NCBI RefSeq assembly: GCF_028502605.1
Contig: NC_079237.1
Span: 124,001-188,000 of the forward strand
Direction: 5' to 3'
Length of the DNA stretch: 64,000 bases
From: Trichoderma breve
Lineage: Eukaryota; Ascomycota; Sordariomycetes; Hypocreales; Hypocreaceae
The stretch's first letter is position 1. Every line of letters begins with the position of its first letter. Below are positions 47,801 through 59,761 of this stretch, piece by piece. The notes under the pieces were generated by a model, which worked only from the letters and a program-made list of their open reading frames with translations, had not been told where the DNA came from and searched no databases. The position numbers and the translations under genes are program-made.

Positions 47801-50800
47801 TCTCTCTGTAGGATGAAACAGGTCCGCTAGCTGGATATTGTAGGCTTCGAGAGCTCTTAATGACTTCCTCGTCATCTCTAGCTTCATGGAGATGAGAAAT
47901 TTGGGCGACGAGGCTGCTGTATGCTTCAATGTTTGTGCCGTGGCGATGAGCGGATGCCAATTCCTCATTTAATCGCCGCCTATCAATCTTTCCCGTACGA
48001 GACACGGGCAATTCCTTGACTGGGATCCAGTATCTGGGGATCATAGCAGTTGGAAGCGCTTCAGACACCCGATCACGCAGTGCGGCCAATTCTTCTCGTC
48101 GCGCATTGTTGAGCAACAGGATGATAGAGGCTGTTGTAGCGTGGCGCTCCGGTGGGTTTGTAATCGAACCATCTGTGTCAGAAAACTCGATGAAGCATGT
48201 TAGAGCTTTATTGCCAGGCTGAGTCTCAGAGATAACCACTGCACATCTCCGTCGAGCACCCACGAACACATCGATGGTCTTTTCAACATCGCCAATATTG
48301 AATCGAACTCCGGATATCTTAACCTGGTCATCAGTACGACCGATAAGGGTGAAAGCCCCTTGGAGGTCGTATCGTACGATGTCACCAGTGTCATAGAGCC
48401 TGCCCAATTTTGGATGGTCCACCAGACGCTTATTAGCAGAGAGCGGCGAGATATAACCAGAAGTTAGCTGATCATATTTACCATCTTCCGCTGCCCCAAT
48501 GAATAAACGCCCTGGAATACCAGGAAGAACAGGGTTGTGTTGTGCATTTAGAACAAAGGCCCGCACGGATGGGGACGGTCTGCCGATATTGCAAGAATTG
48601 GTGGTCGGCTTGGTTGTAACGATGAAGTCGTGGGTAGCAATCGTTGTTTCAGCCGGCCCATACGAGATTCGAATGTCCACATTCCCCCACCATCGTTCGT
48701 ACAAAACACTTGGGATCGGTTCTCCTCCAAGGATGATAGACTCTAACGAGGGGACTTCTGATGGTGAATCAATGGCAGCAAGCATCGTCGGCGTGGCGAT
48801 CGCGTGAGTTACAGCCATATTCCTCAGCGTATCTGCCAGTGAAGTAATGAATTGATCGTGTGGAGCCACAACAAGTGTCGAACCCGCAACAAAGGTACAG
48901 AATATCTCCATTAAAGAAACATCAAACGCAAGGCTAGTCAGCATAGCCACCCTATGTCCGGTTGAGATATTAAGAGCCTCAACTTGGCTGCAGATAGAGG
49001 ATGCCAGGGCGCGATGTGATATGCGAAAGCATTTTGGTTCAGCCGTAGAGCCAGAAGTAAAAGCAATGTATGCATCAGCTGACAGCTCTGTTGTGGATGT
49101 CTTTGCTTCGTGGACATTGTGATGAAGCTGGTCAACCTGAGGAGGGGTTGATATGGCGATGCGTCTAACTGATGACGCATCAAGTTTTCGATAATAGTTC
49201 TCATCTTCGTAAACAGTCCCATTTACATGTCGACGAGTAAGTATCAGTGTAGGGGCAAGGACGGCCAGCTTTGAGTTATTCACGGCCAGTGTGCTCGTAA
49301 TATCGAGGGGGACAAAGCAAGCACCGATACGAATGAGAGCAAGTACGGAAACCAAGTATTCGACACTCTTATCCATAAATAAGACAACAACGTCGCCAGT
49401 CTTGACTCCTTCTCGGCGCAGCTTGCTTGCGACTCCTGATACCAGCTCAAGAAGTTGCCGATAAGTCACATTCCGCTCAGCTGTCGCAATTGCAATTGCG
49501 TTTTGGTTTACTGACGCGGTCATGTAAATATGGTCCATGATGTTGAGATTTTCGCCTCGTCTTCTGAGCTCTTGTAGCACGGGCCCAGCTTGTCTTGTTG
49601 AAGCTTCCACTGCAAATTGAAGAGCCTGAGACGGCGCTGTTGAGACAATTTCCCCGACTGAGCGCTGCTCATCGCTGCATGACAACTCAACCACCAACTC
49701 TGTAAAGGCCTGTGCCAAAGCTTCAATGAACTTTGTGCTGAATGACTCTGTTCGGTATTCAAATCCGACCCTAATAGAGGGCCCTGAGTTATCCAAATGC
49801 AGGATAAGATGATAGTGGCTCCCACCAGTCGCATCGGCAAGTTTCTTGTAGTGAAGCCCTGAATTTCCCAGGTCAAGAGACGAATCCAACGGGTCGTGAT
49901 AAACGAACAGTGCGTCTACGTTGGCAGTATTTTCTGTCTGATTCTCCTCTACAAGCCAACTCAAGATGTCTTCAACTCGCTGATCGTGGGTGACGCATTG
50001 GCGATACTTTTCCAGCGTGGCTGCCTCGAATACCAGACTGTCTTGGTCCAAATCGAGAGAGACAGGGAGAACTGCAAGTGTCATACAATATCCCATAACA
50101 CTAACAAAGCGAGGATCAACCGACCGAGTTGATGTTGGGACACCGAGCAAGTATTCCGTTTTTCCCGTCACCCGAGAAAGAAATAGCTGCGCAAGTGACA
50201 GCCAGGCACCAAAAGTATTGGCGGCGTTTCCCCTTCGCGCTGTCAGTCTAGTAGCCTCCCTTTGAGGCAATGTTTTCCAGTAAATGTCTGCTGCGACATC
50301 GTATCCGGATAAACGTTCGCTGTGATTTCCGATGGCATCTTGAAACAGCGGCTGCGGCCGGTAGCCTCGAAACACATCGCGCCACCAGTCGCCATCGGAA
50401 GTCCCACGCGACTCGAGTATGGCTCGGTAGATGGTGGCGTACTGGCTATAGTCTATTCGTTTGGTCGGAGTTATCATGGCTGTGGGGTTTTTTGCTTGAT
50501 ACAGATCTATGAGTTCAGACCAGAAGGTATTGCTCGAATACTCGTCAATCACCATATGGTGAAACGTTAGTATTACAAGCCATTGATTGGCGTCTTTATC
50601 AGTCTGATAAAGAGCAGCGCTTGCAACGGGTCCTTCTTCAATGTCCAAGTCTGTTTCTTGGCTCATTTCCCAGTCATATACAGCCTCCAGCAAAGAAACG
50701 CCAGTCGATGTAGCAGAAGAATGAGTACGACGCGACTGTTCGAAGGCAAAGAATGACACACGAGGTCTGTTGTAAGTATCTGGCTTCACTCGAGCAACGA

Positions 50801-53084
50801 TATTTCCTTCTTTAAAGCCTGTTTCGTCTTCCACAAAAGACGTGTTGAATATCGCATGCTGGGCATATTTTTCCGTAAGGCAATCCAAAAATCGACTCGG
50901 ATCTAAGCTTCCCGCAATCTCATAGGCAATTTTGCAGGTGTACACCTTGTTCCCGAAAACCTTTGTGGCTCGGAATAGACTATGTTGTCCTGGTGAAGCA
51001 ACATACCAATCCCTTGGCATAGGCGTAGGCTCCCTGGCGTGAGAGGTGCGGACCACAGAAACTGATTCTATCTGGTTTGCAATCGACTCAATCGTGGGGT
51101 GGCTTAGCAGCTCGGTGATCGAAACTCGGTGGCCAGTCTTTTCATGCAATTCCTTGATAACCCAGACAGCGTCCATAGAATTAAATCCCCATTCTAGGAG
51201 GTCGTCCTTTGAAGGAACAAGCTGTTGCAGTCGCTTCCGGATGATACTGGCGACTTGGTGGCCATATTCCGACAGTTGCTCCGACTTGTCAAGCCTCATT
51301 TCGTCCAAAGTATGACGAGAGCTCAAGAAGGTCCGAATTTGGCTAACGTCGACCTTGCCGTTGACATTCCGAGGGAGCGACTTGACAATTATGACTTGTG
51401 GGACCATATAAGCAGGTAAGTTGGCTCTGCAAGAAGCAAAGATCTCCTTTCTAAGATTGCCATGTCCATCTGCTATCACAATCGTGTTTCCTGGCTGGCC
51501 AAATCCAGGATCGGTGGATACTACTGCATAGAGACCAGCACGCTGGTTAACAGTATGAGCAAGTACCACACAACGTCCGCAGCCGGGGATCCCATGGATG
51601 ACCTGATGAATATCTCCAAGTTCGATGCGCTTGATTGATGAATTATACGTTAGTATCGTGTTTTTTCCATTTGAAGCCAAAAAGAAGGCTAAAAGAAGGC
51701 GACATAAGCCAGCGACGTATGTACTTCCAGCGAGACGGGTGCCATGAGACTTTTCTTACCTGTCCACTAATTTTTATTTGGTCATCCGCTCTTCCGCGCA
51801 GGTGCAGCTCTCCAATCTCATCGATCAGCCCGAAATCCCCAGTTGCATACCATCCACTTGATTGTGTCGCGCCCGTTGTAGAACGTACTGTGCGCGTAAA
51901 TTTCTCCTGAACCTCGCCATTGAAGTATCCTTGGGAGACAGTCTCGCCATATGCTAGTACTTCGCCAACATGGTTTGGGGGAAGAGATTGTCCTTTCTCG
52001 TTGACCACAGCAATATTTGCATATGACGGAGGTTTTCCAACACAACTGGGTGAGGTTCCCGGTCGTAGCCTTTTAGTGCTCGTCGTAGGAGCTTCACAAG
52101 GGCCTTTTGAGAAAACACTGTATTAGCTCAGAGTCAAAAAGATCTAAATGGGTGGAGTTAAGCTCAAGAAATACCGTATATATTTAATAATACTATTCGG
52201 TTACCCCAGGTGTTGACAATCTCTTCCGTACACGCCTCTCCACAAGTCACCATGCATCTGATGGATGGAACGTTGTGTGGCTGCAGTGTCGAGATCACAC
52301 TCGGGGTTAATTGAATAGTGTCTGAGTTGAAGCTCATAATTTGTCCTTCAAGATCTGATAAAATAGCGCTCTGAGACGCTTGATGGAGCTGTGCTCCTGA
52401 GAGGAGAGCCGACAGAATGTCAAGGAGATGAACGTCAAAAGAACAAGATGAGAACTGGAATACTGATCTTGAACTATCAAGACCCAACTCTCTCGCCAAG
52501 AATTTAGCTTGTGGAATCAAATTCTTGTGTGTTAGCTTGACGGCCTTGGGCTGCCCTGTGCTACCCGAAGTAAACAGAATTGTTGCAAGGTCGTCTGTTG
52601 TAATTCGTAGGCAATTCTTTGTGTCCCGGTGGCTGTTGGGGAATTTCAGCCTGGATTCATGTCCATATTTGCCGCTGAGCGTCAATGGCAGTACTTTGTG
52701 CGGCAATTGATGTTCAGTTTCCGCAAGGCAAATGGCAATTTCAATCGGCACCGAAGATATCAAGCTCCCAATCCGGGCTTTGGGTAGCTCTGGATTGATT
52801 GGAACATAAATAGCGCCCAGTTTGAGAATGGCTAGGATGGCGATCACTTGGGCCGGTGATCGTGGAAGAAGGACGGCGACGAGTTGTCCATGCGAAATAT
52901 GATATTTGAGTTCGTCAGCGAGGAAGTCAACATATTTACTTACCTGTCTATAGGTCAGTCTATCCACATTTTCGAAGTTAATGGCCAGATTGTTGCCATA
53001 TTGCGCTACAACGACAGTGAAAAGGCTGTTGATGCAGAGATCCGACGCCAAAGCTGCATTGTTGTCTATTATTGTTGAATACAT
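32899..53084 (-). CDS. NRPS2: giant nonribosomal peptide synthetase with tandem T domains and C-terminal thioesterase
   Basis: About 6638 aa. Exons (minus): 53084-52175, 52103-51760, 51629-34271, 34202-32899; introns of 71, 130 and 68 bp. Order with approximate motif residues: A1 (starts at the N terminus), T1 (GFNSMD 569), C1 (HHMVIDE 777), A2 (1282), T2 (1730), C2 (HHAVFDG 2010), A3 (2492), T3 (LGLDSL 2877), C3 (HHIIVDE 3090), T4 (3454), T5 (3539), C4 (HHCVADE 3740), A4 (4274), T6 (4719), T7 (4825), E (HHLAVDVVSW 5025, intact), C5 (HHALIDG 5499), A5 (5994), TE with GFSFAG, Ser6479, and a candidate ADHF His. The N-terminal A loads the first residue. C3-T4-T5 has no A domain and the last module has no visible T before the TE. 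One intact E predicts one D-residue. All five A domains keep the FD Asp. ATG has A at -3. Product unknown; the A-less C-T units recall siderophore synthetases. Confidence 0.95.
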
Positions 53085-53445
53085 TCTGAATGAATCTTTT
53101 TCTCAAACTCTAGACATGTGTGTTTTTGTCAGCTTTTGGTACAGGTCAAAGTTCGGCGAGAAATATTTTGCAATGCTCTAGTCGCGGTTGCACAACTTAT
53201 CATCCAAAGAGAAGGCATAAAACTCATTTTACATTTTAAAGAAACTGACTTTTCTAATAACCTAATACTGAGGGATCTGTAGAGGCAATCTCCATAGGAA
53301 ATTTGCTAATATTGGATACCGGAGCTCTCTACGCCTCGGTCCAACCGGAAGACATCTCCTCCGGATTCCCGGGGACCTTTCTAAGTTCGGTCCGCGCCTT
53401 TTTTTATTTGAATGGAGCGATATAAAGTGAATGGATTTACTACGC

Positions 53446-53454
53446 CGGATGCCG
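53446..53454. promoter_or_regulatory. CGGATGCCG, CGGN3CCG-type inverted half-sites
   Basis: Inverted CGG triplets with a three-base gap, about 360 bp upstream of NRPS2. A single 6-base-defined site like this can arise by chance; it gains some weight from the longer palindrome 200 bp away. Confidence 0.3.
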
Positions 53455-53651
53455 GGTTCCATAATAGCTTCGGTTAGTAGTACCCATCATGGGCCTGTTT
53501 GTAAACTGGGATATGCCCATCATATCTGATAAAGTAACGGGCACATACGAGTACATGGGCTCCTCCGGAGCTTATAGTCATCCGTATTGGTACAGGCATT
53601 ATTGGTTACTGGCTTACCAACTACTGCTCTCTTGGCTCTACGTTCAGGATT

Positions 53652-53662
53652 CCGGAGTCCGG
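53652..53662. promoter_or_regulatory. CCGGAGTCCGG palindrome, candidate Zn2Cys6 binding site
   Basis: This 11-bp inverted repeat matches the 15326-15336 site upstream of NRPS1 at 10 of 11 positions. It lies about 570 bp upstream of the NRPS2 start and 1.1 kb upstream of ABC transporter 1. Confidence 0.4.
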
Positions 53663-54520
53663 CTTGGAAGAGCCGTGCCCACGCCTCTTTCAAGCTGGTG
53701 CATTAATCTACGCTTTTCTTCCGATGGCACCCCCTGTTCATACTCTCCATAAAGCATACTACATAAGATTCGACCCCATATAAAGAACCCCGGGATGCAA
53801 TCCAGATCTATTCCCAAGTACCGCAAGTGTGGCAGCTCATCCACTGACGGACACCGTCAATAGCCCAAAGCTGCTTACATCGGATGCGGCATGCGGCATA
53901 AGGTGCAAGGATAATGAAATCTGTGCGCCGCAAGACAGGGCTTCCTCGTGTAGTTAAACAAAAGTGGTTGCCGATGATCCTTCTGAATTTTAATCTCCTT
54001 GAGTGGTGGGATTCCGTATGAAGCTGCGAAGTAAGTCCATAGCCTGTAGTTCACATCCAAACTACCCGTGTATGAGGATGACGATGTGCGGTTATAGCGG
54101 CTGTGCTTACACCATACTCTCGGAGGAAAGTCCCAGGCAACACCAACTTTTCTTCTGACAGGTTTTCTTCCGTCTTTCGTGTAATTGGAATTAAATAAAA
54201 ATGAATCAATGGATAAATCAATAGCAAAATCTGACCATAGAGAGTTTCTATATCCTAGATACTAATACACATGTATAAAATAAATGACCTCATTTCTTGT
54301 AGGGTAAGTTGTCCCTACCTACCAGGCATTGTTCGGCGGCAAGCGACCATGCAGCTGAATCTTGGTCAGATAAGCATACGCGTAGTTGGCGTGTGTCTAG
54401 TGTGGCGTCTCCCTATTCAGGGGTGATCCTGGTAGGTCCTTTTGTAGTAAACTCGCCCCAATTTTTACGGATTCCGATGCGGCCCACTCCGAGGACAACC
54501 TTGAAGCTTTGTTGATTTGT

Positions 54521-54556
54521 TGGTTCGTCGGTTCGTTGGTTCGTGTTGGTTCGTTC
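54521..54556. repeat. GGTTCGT tandem repeat
   Basis: Four imperfect GGTTCGT units occur in 36 bp within the ABC1 upstream region. This is a short simple repeat; any regulatory role is speculative. Confidence 0.65.
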
Positions 54557-54788
54557 AAGATAGATTTGAGTCGCAGTAATGTAGCACAAAGTACCCTGAG
54601 GGTGTCTTTCTTCTGCAGTCATTTTTTAGCCGTAGGATTCATTCTTTCCTCAAACAAAATAATATTCAAGATCGAGCCTTTTAACCAGTTTCATTAAACA
54701 GCAGCTGGTTAGCGCCTTTTGCCTTCGCTGGTGCCGTCAACATCATTGACGCTCTGTAAACACCAGATTTTGGCACAAGTCTCTTATC

Positions 54789-57700
54789 ATGGCGACTCAA
54801 AGCCAGGCGCCTAAGAGAGACGACTTGAATCTCCAAGGTCCTGTGCTTGGCGAGAGTGTCGCTACCGATCCGCTGCTTTACAGCATCTCCCCTGTCCAGC
54901 TGTGGATCGGTCGACTGGTGTCGCGAGTGTGCAAGGCCAAAACTCTGGAGGATGGATGGCTTCCCGTCTTCTCTTGCGCTTCAGCTCATTTACGCGGTGT
55001 AGCTGCGCCGCTATATGCGAAGCGCCCAGCAGCAGCACTGAGCTTCTTGATGCAAAAGGAAACAGGAGGCATGCTCTTCTGCGGAGCAATTTTGGAGGTT
55101 TGTATTGTCTTGTCTTGTAAACACCTGATTTCGGTAACCCCAAACCCCGCTTGAAGAATTCCAGTCGCTAATTTCATCACATCTAGGCATTATCTGCAGC
55201 GGCTACCATAGGATCGCCTCTACTGCTTCACAAGCTCTTAGAGAAGCCTCATGATGCGCCTCTCGCCTGGGGTCTAGTAATTGTGACCTTGGCTGCCACA
55301 GTATTTGGTCGCGCAAAAGATCAATTATGCAGGGTTCATTATGCGTGGATGGAGCTGATGCTCCGTGCGGCTATATTCGAAAAGAGCATCAAGCTATCAC
55401 CACAAGCCCGCGTTGAGTATCCTCCTGAGCGCATCATTAACATGAGCTCCGTCGATGCGGACAACCTTGCAAACTATATGCTGAAGGTTCATGACGTATG
55501 GAGTGCGCCCTTGCAAATCGTTGGTATTGGTGCCCTCACTGTGACCATCATGGGGCCAACTGCGCTTTTTGGTAAGTAATCAGTTCATTTCTCATTGACG
55601 AGCTTCCTGTTGGGCAAACCTGACTGAATTCATTACAACTTAGGATTTGCACTTGTCCTGGTGGTATTTATATCTCAATCTTGGGCAAATAAAGGAATGC
55701 GAAATTCCCAAAGGGCTTATATTATGACTAATGACGGGCGTCTTGGTGCGTTACGAGAACTTCTCTATGGCATCGGCAGCGTCAAGGCTCTTGGCTATGA
55801 AATGGTGTTTAGGAAGCGAATTAGCCAATTTCGGGCCAAACAGGCTGGAGCGCTGCGGAACGTAAGCTCATGTCCCCTTTCTTGGTCGTGATGGCCGTTA
55901 CCAAAGGCTAGACTTTACTGACCATCCAACTCTTAGTATCTCGTTCTTTGCTTCGGGTACTTCACAGCTGTTAACCAAGCTGTGAGTGGCTTTGCTGCTG
56001 GCGTGGCGTTTCTAGCCTACTTCCTCATGGGCCACGAATTGACGGCAGCAGTCGTATTCCCTGCATTGACGTATTTTGGGATGTTGTATCAACCGATATC
56101 CAACGCCTCTTTGGCCTTTACTAGACAGTTTGCTACTTGGCCAAGCTTTAGCAGGGTACAAGTATTCTTAACGGCAGACGAATCGGAGTTGGCTGAGGAC
56201 ACAAATAGTGAACAAGAGGCGTTGGTTACCTTCAAAGAGGCCTCCTTCTCGCACCCAGTTTCTGATCCAAACTCCTCATCAGCCAGCACTGGTCTCGAAG
56301 TAGGAAACCTCACTCTTCCTTCCCGCAGACTGACCATCGTCGTGGGGCCTACTGGATCTGGAAAGTCAACATTTTTGCGGGCTATTCTTGGGGATGTCAC
56401 CACGACGTCGGGATCATGCAGCGTTCGGGGATCTGTGTCCTACTCTTCCCAAGATGCCTGGGTTTTCTCTGGTACGCTGCAGGAAAACATCGTATTTGCG
56501 GCCCCCTTTGATGCTGCTCGCTACCATACCGTCATGAGTGCCTGTGGCTTGTATCAAGATTTCCCAAGAGACAATACATCTATTGGCGAATCAGGAAACA
56601 ACCTCAGTGGTGGTCAACGTGCGCGAATCGCATTAGCAAGGGCCCTCTATTCGGAATCTGACATACTGCTCCTTGATGATCCTTTTGCAGCTGTCGATGC
56701 TAAAACACGGGCATTGCTATTCGATACTATCCGAGCCCTAGAGAAAACTGTGGTTCTGGTGACCTTACATCACTCATATATTCCCAGGAGCGACAATGTT
56801 GTTGTTATTGAAGACAAAAAGATTGCCTGGGCTGGCACGAGTAGCGAATTTGCAGCTACTACCGAGCTATGCGAGAAATATCTGCAATCCGCCGATACAC
56901 CCGATAGCGAGTCTGATTTCAGTGACGAAAGCGAGGAGAACCTCAGCACAGATGATAAGGCGCCGCCTGAAGTAGCAGTAACCAGCGTGGGCGAATCATC
57001 TTCTCCAGACGAGGACGTCTTTGAAGAAGAAGACCGGGCCGAGGGTACCGTGAGCTTCGCTGCACTGAAATTCTATGCTGCTTGTGCTGGCGGTCTTCTT
57101 GACGTTATAGCAATTGGCGCATTGGTCTGCCTCTTGACGGGTGCCAAGACAATGTCATCATATTGGTTCGTTTGGTGGATCGACGACGCATTCCATCTGC
57201 AAGGAAGCCAATATCTTGGAGCCTTTATAGGCTTGACCGTCTCTCCCGGTTTCATTGCGGGTAAGTAACTGTACTACTAGTACCACCAGGTTTTCACGTC
57301 CCTCAACTTAAGCTAACGGGCTTTCAGCTCTTCTTGGTATCGTATTGGTCTTTTCGAGTCTTCGTGCGAGCGACACCATCCACAGCACCATTGTAGACAA
57401 CGTCCTCAGCGCTCCAATTGCCTATTTTTCTCGTCAGCCTGTTGGCAGAATCTTGAATAGGTTCACACATGACGTTATGTCGATGGATGTGTTCATTATG
57501 AATTCTGTTGATGGCATCATTGCCGCTGGAAGTGCATTGATTGCAGCCATTGCCCTTGTGGCAGCCGCTGCCCCTATCACCTTAGCTGCCGCCATTCCGT
57601 CTGTGTTGATCGCAGGCTGGTATCAGCTACAGTTTGCTGTGTATGTTTATTTCATTACCCATTCTCTCCATGAGAGCCTGTCTTTACGAATCCCGGAAAT

Positions 57701-59127
57701 GAGTCGCCTGGGCAATGTCTATTTGCTCTTGCTAACTGATATATAATCACAGTGCTGCGAGAGAAGTGCAACGATCGGCTTCTATCTTACATTCACCAGT
57801 CCTAAGTATCGTCAGTGAAGCACTTCGAGGTATGAGCTCCATCCGGGCTTTTGGAGCACGCGACTTTATGAGCAGAAAACATGATCGAGCGCTTGATACT
57901 TACATGTCGGCCGTGATCTGTCGGAAATCTCTTGACACCTGGGTAACCTTTCGCGCCGAGTTGTCGACGATACTGCTTCTCTTGGTTACTGCCATGCTTG
58001 TGGTGTACACCGACCAAGACAGTAGCGTGGGCCTCTCCGGTACACAGGCTGGCTTGGCTCTCAGTAATGCTACAGCTATTTCTCAAAGCATTTACCTCTT
58101 CACCTGGTCCATTACTGAACTACAGATTGAAATGAACTCCATCGAACGACTGAAGAAATACTATGAAGGTATTCCGCGGGAGCCAAACCACTCAAATGAT
58201 GCAGCACCCAAACCTCCGGTCGACTTCAATTCGATTGAGTACAAAAACGTCTCTGTTATTTACAAAAGACGGCAAAATCCTGCTCTTGATAGTGTCAACT
58301 TAGTGCTGTCTCGAGGTGAAAGGGTGGGCATCATTGGCCGAACAGGCAGTGGAAAGTCGACGCTGATATCCACATTGGCTCGACTTGTGGATGTAACCAG
58401 TGGCAGTATCTTGATAGGTGGTGCCGACATCTCGGAATTGGACCCCAAGAAGCTAAGAACGGATCTTGTGTGCACCCTATCGCAACAGCCTCTATTATTC
58501 AAAGGCACTTTTCGCGAGAACTTGGACCCCGCTGGCCGCCACAGTGACGAGAAGCTTCTCGAGACACTGAAGATATGTCAGCTGAGTCCATCATTGATCG
58601 GCTCAACAGAAGATTTGTCCAAGGAACTCACCTCTGAGGCATCGGACATTTCGGCTGGACAGCGGCAACTTCTTTGCGCAGCTCGTGTGCTATTAATGGA
58701 GCCTCAGATTTTGCTGGTTGATGAAGGTGAGTGATTATGTCAAAGCCCCCCCCCCCCCCCCCCCCCTCTATTACCATCTATTCTGTATCCATGAGCACAG
58801 ATGAATTGTCCCTAGACATGCGAAACTGACATGAAATTTCTTGGAATAGCTTCGGCAAATGTTGATTTCACGGCTGAAGCAGCCCTTCAGGACGCGCTGG
58901 GAGCTTTACCTGCCGAGACAACTGTGGTATCCGTTGCTCATCGTGCTGCCACCCTCGCATGGATGGATCGCATCATCACAGTGGATGCTGGACGGATTGT
59001 TGAAAGTGGCGTACCAGAAGACCTGCTACGCCAGCAGGATAGCCACTTTTACCAAGCTATTGCTCGAGACGGAGAGGGAGCAATACGCTCTGCATTGGCT
59101 GCGGCGCGGAAACATAACAGGCGCTGA
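54789..59127 (+). CDS. ABCC-type (MRP/YOR1-like) multidrug transporter 1
   Basis: An ATP-driven membrane exporter. Exons: 54789-55097, 55187-55571, 55644-55861, 55937-57260, 57328-57640, 57753-58726, 58850-59127 (1266 aa, all frames kept). Layout TMD1-NBD1-TMD2-NBD2 without the extra N-terminal TMD0, the short ABCC form. NBD1 has Walker A GPTGSGKST about 441, signature LSGGQ about 527 and Walker B ILLLDDP about 549, where Asp replaces the catalytic Glu. NBD2 has GRTGSGKST about 1045, a variant signature ISAGQ about 1149 and an intact LLVDEA. This asymmetry is normal for ABCC proteins. An acidic Ser/Glu linker follows NBD1. It is divergent from NRPS2 and convergent with transporter 2, which suggests product export or self-protection. 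Intron 6 contains a 22-C run. Confidence 0.93.
58746..58767. repeat. C22 homopolymer in intron 6 of ABC transporter 1
   Basis: Twenty-two consecutive C residues lie between donor 58727 and acceptor 58849. The length is prone to sequencing or assembly error but lies outside the coding exons, so it does not affect the protein model. Confidence 0.9.
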
Positions 59128-59761
59128 CCTATTTCACCGTCAAAGGTAATTGTTACAACACCAGCCTGGTAACAAATATTTATTTAAAAAGAATTATGGC
59201 TACATTGCTATCGTCAAATTAGCCGTCGCCACGCGGCCTCATCAAGATCTTCGATCAAGAAGAGTTTCCTTCAAACACCAGGACAAACCACACATGACCA
59301 ATAGTGGAAGTCACCTAGGAGGGATAGAACCTACTTCATATTTAGAGGCGACTTAAGGGAAACACTGTCTTCATTAGGTAGGCAATGCGAATTCTCCATC
59401 CTGGCTCATAAAAGACGGGCGAAGATATCGCGCCAGTAAAGTGAGCGCGGCTGAATGAAGGATATAGCTTGACCTTGTTGATATATACACATATATAAGA
59501 ATAAGAAGAGCTTTTGATCCCTATGCTGGCAGTATTTCAACCGTGACTTGTGGAGTATGATTGGAGAGGAAAATACGACGAAAGTTAATGAATGTCTATT
59601 TCTAACACGCTTATATATATATGCTCCATTGTCCGGCGTATTTAACTGCCGCAATGTTGATACATCGTACTATTCTAATTGCGTATGACTCGAAACCGAC
59701 GGGACAAGTGCCCCAATACCAGCACTGAGCAATTCTCTTACCACTATCTTTCCACTAGTCT
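59128..59761. other. Convergent 3' spacer between the two ABC transporter genes
   Basis: A 634-bp interval holding the two 3' UTRs. It contains AT-rich runs and TATATA-type sequence near 59480-59500 and 59610-59625. No open frame with a recognisable motif and no RNA gene was seen. Confidence 0.6.

Larger units (their letters stand above)
53085..54788. promoter_or_regulatory. Divergent promoter region, NRPS2 and ABC transporter 1
   Basis: A 1.7 kb spacer. It holds two CGGN3CCG palindromes (53446-53454 and the longer 53652-53662), other CCGGA-rich sequence between 53310 and 53670, and a GGTTCGT tandem repeat at 54521-54556. Open frames such as 53489-53752 (plus) have no recognised motif. Plus-strand TATAAAG sequences occur near 53421 and 53779, each more than 1 kb from the ABC1 start, so I assign them no role. 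Confidence 0.6.

Noticed and set aside
34214..51419. Many open frames on the plus strand across NRPS2
   Set aside because: They are antisense shadows of the long minus-strand coding exon; none shows a domain, and the minus frame is continuous over 17 kb.
51630..52174. Frameshift or pseudogenisation in the first A domain of NRPS2
   Set aside because: Breaks in the frame coincide with good donors and acceptors at 52174/52104 and 51759/51630. Splicing restores the YGP and DQIKISGQR motifs in frame.
53489..53752. Small plus-strand gene between NRPS2 and ABC transporter 1
   Set aside because: An 87-residue frame with no recognisable motif, in sequence rich in CCGGA elements. A nearby TATAAAG is not enough to support it.
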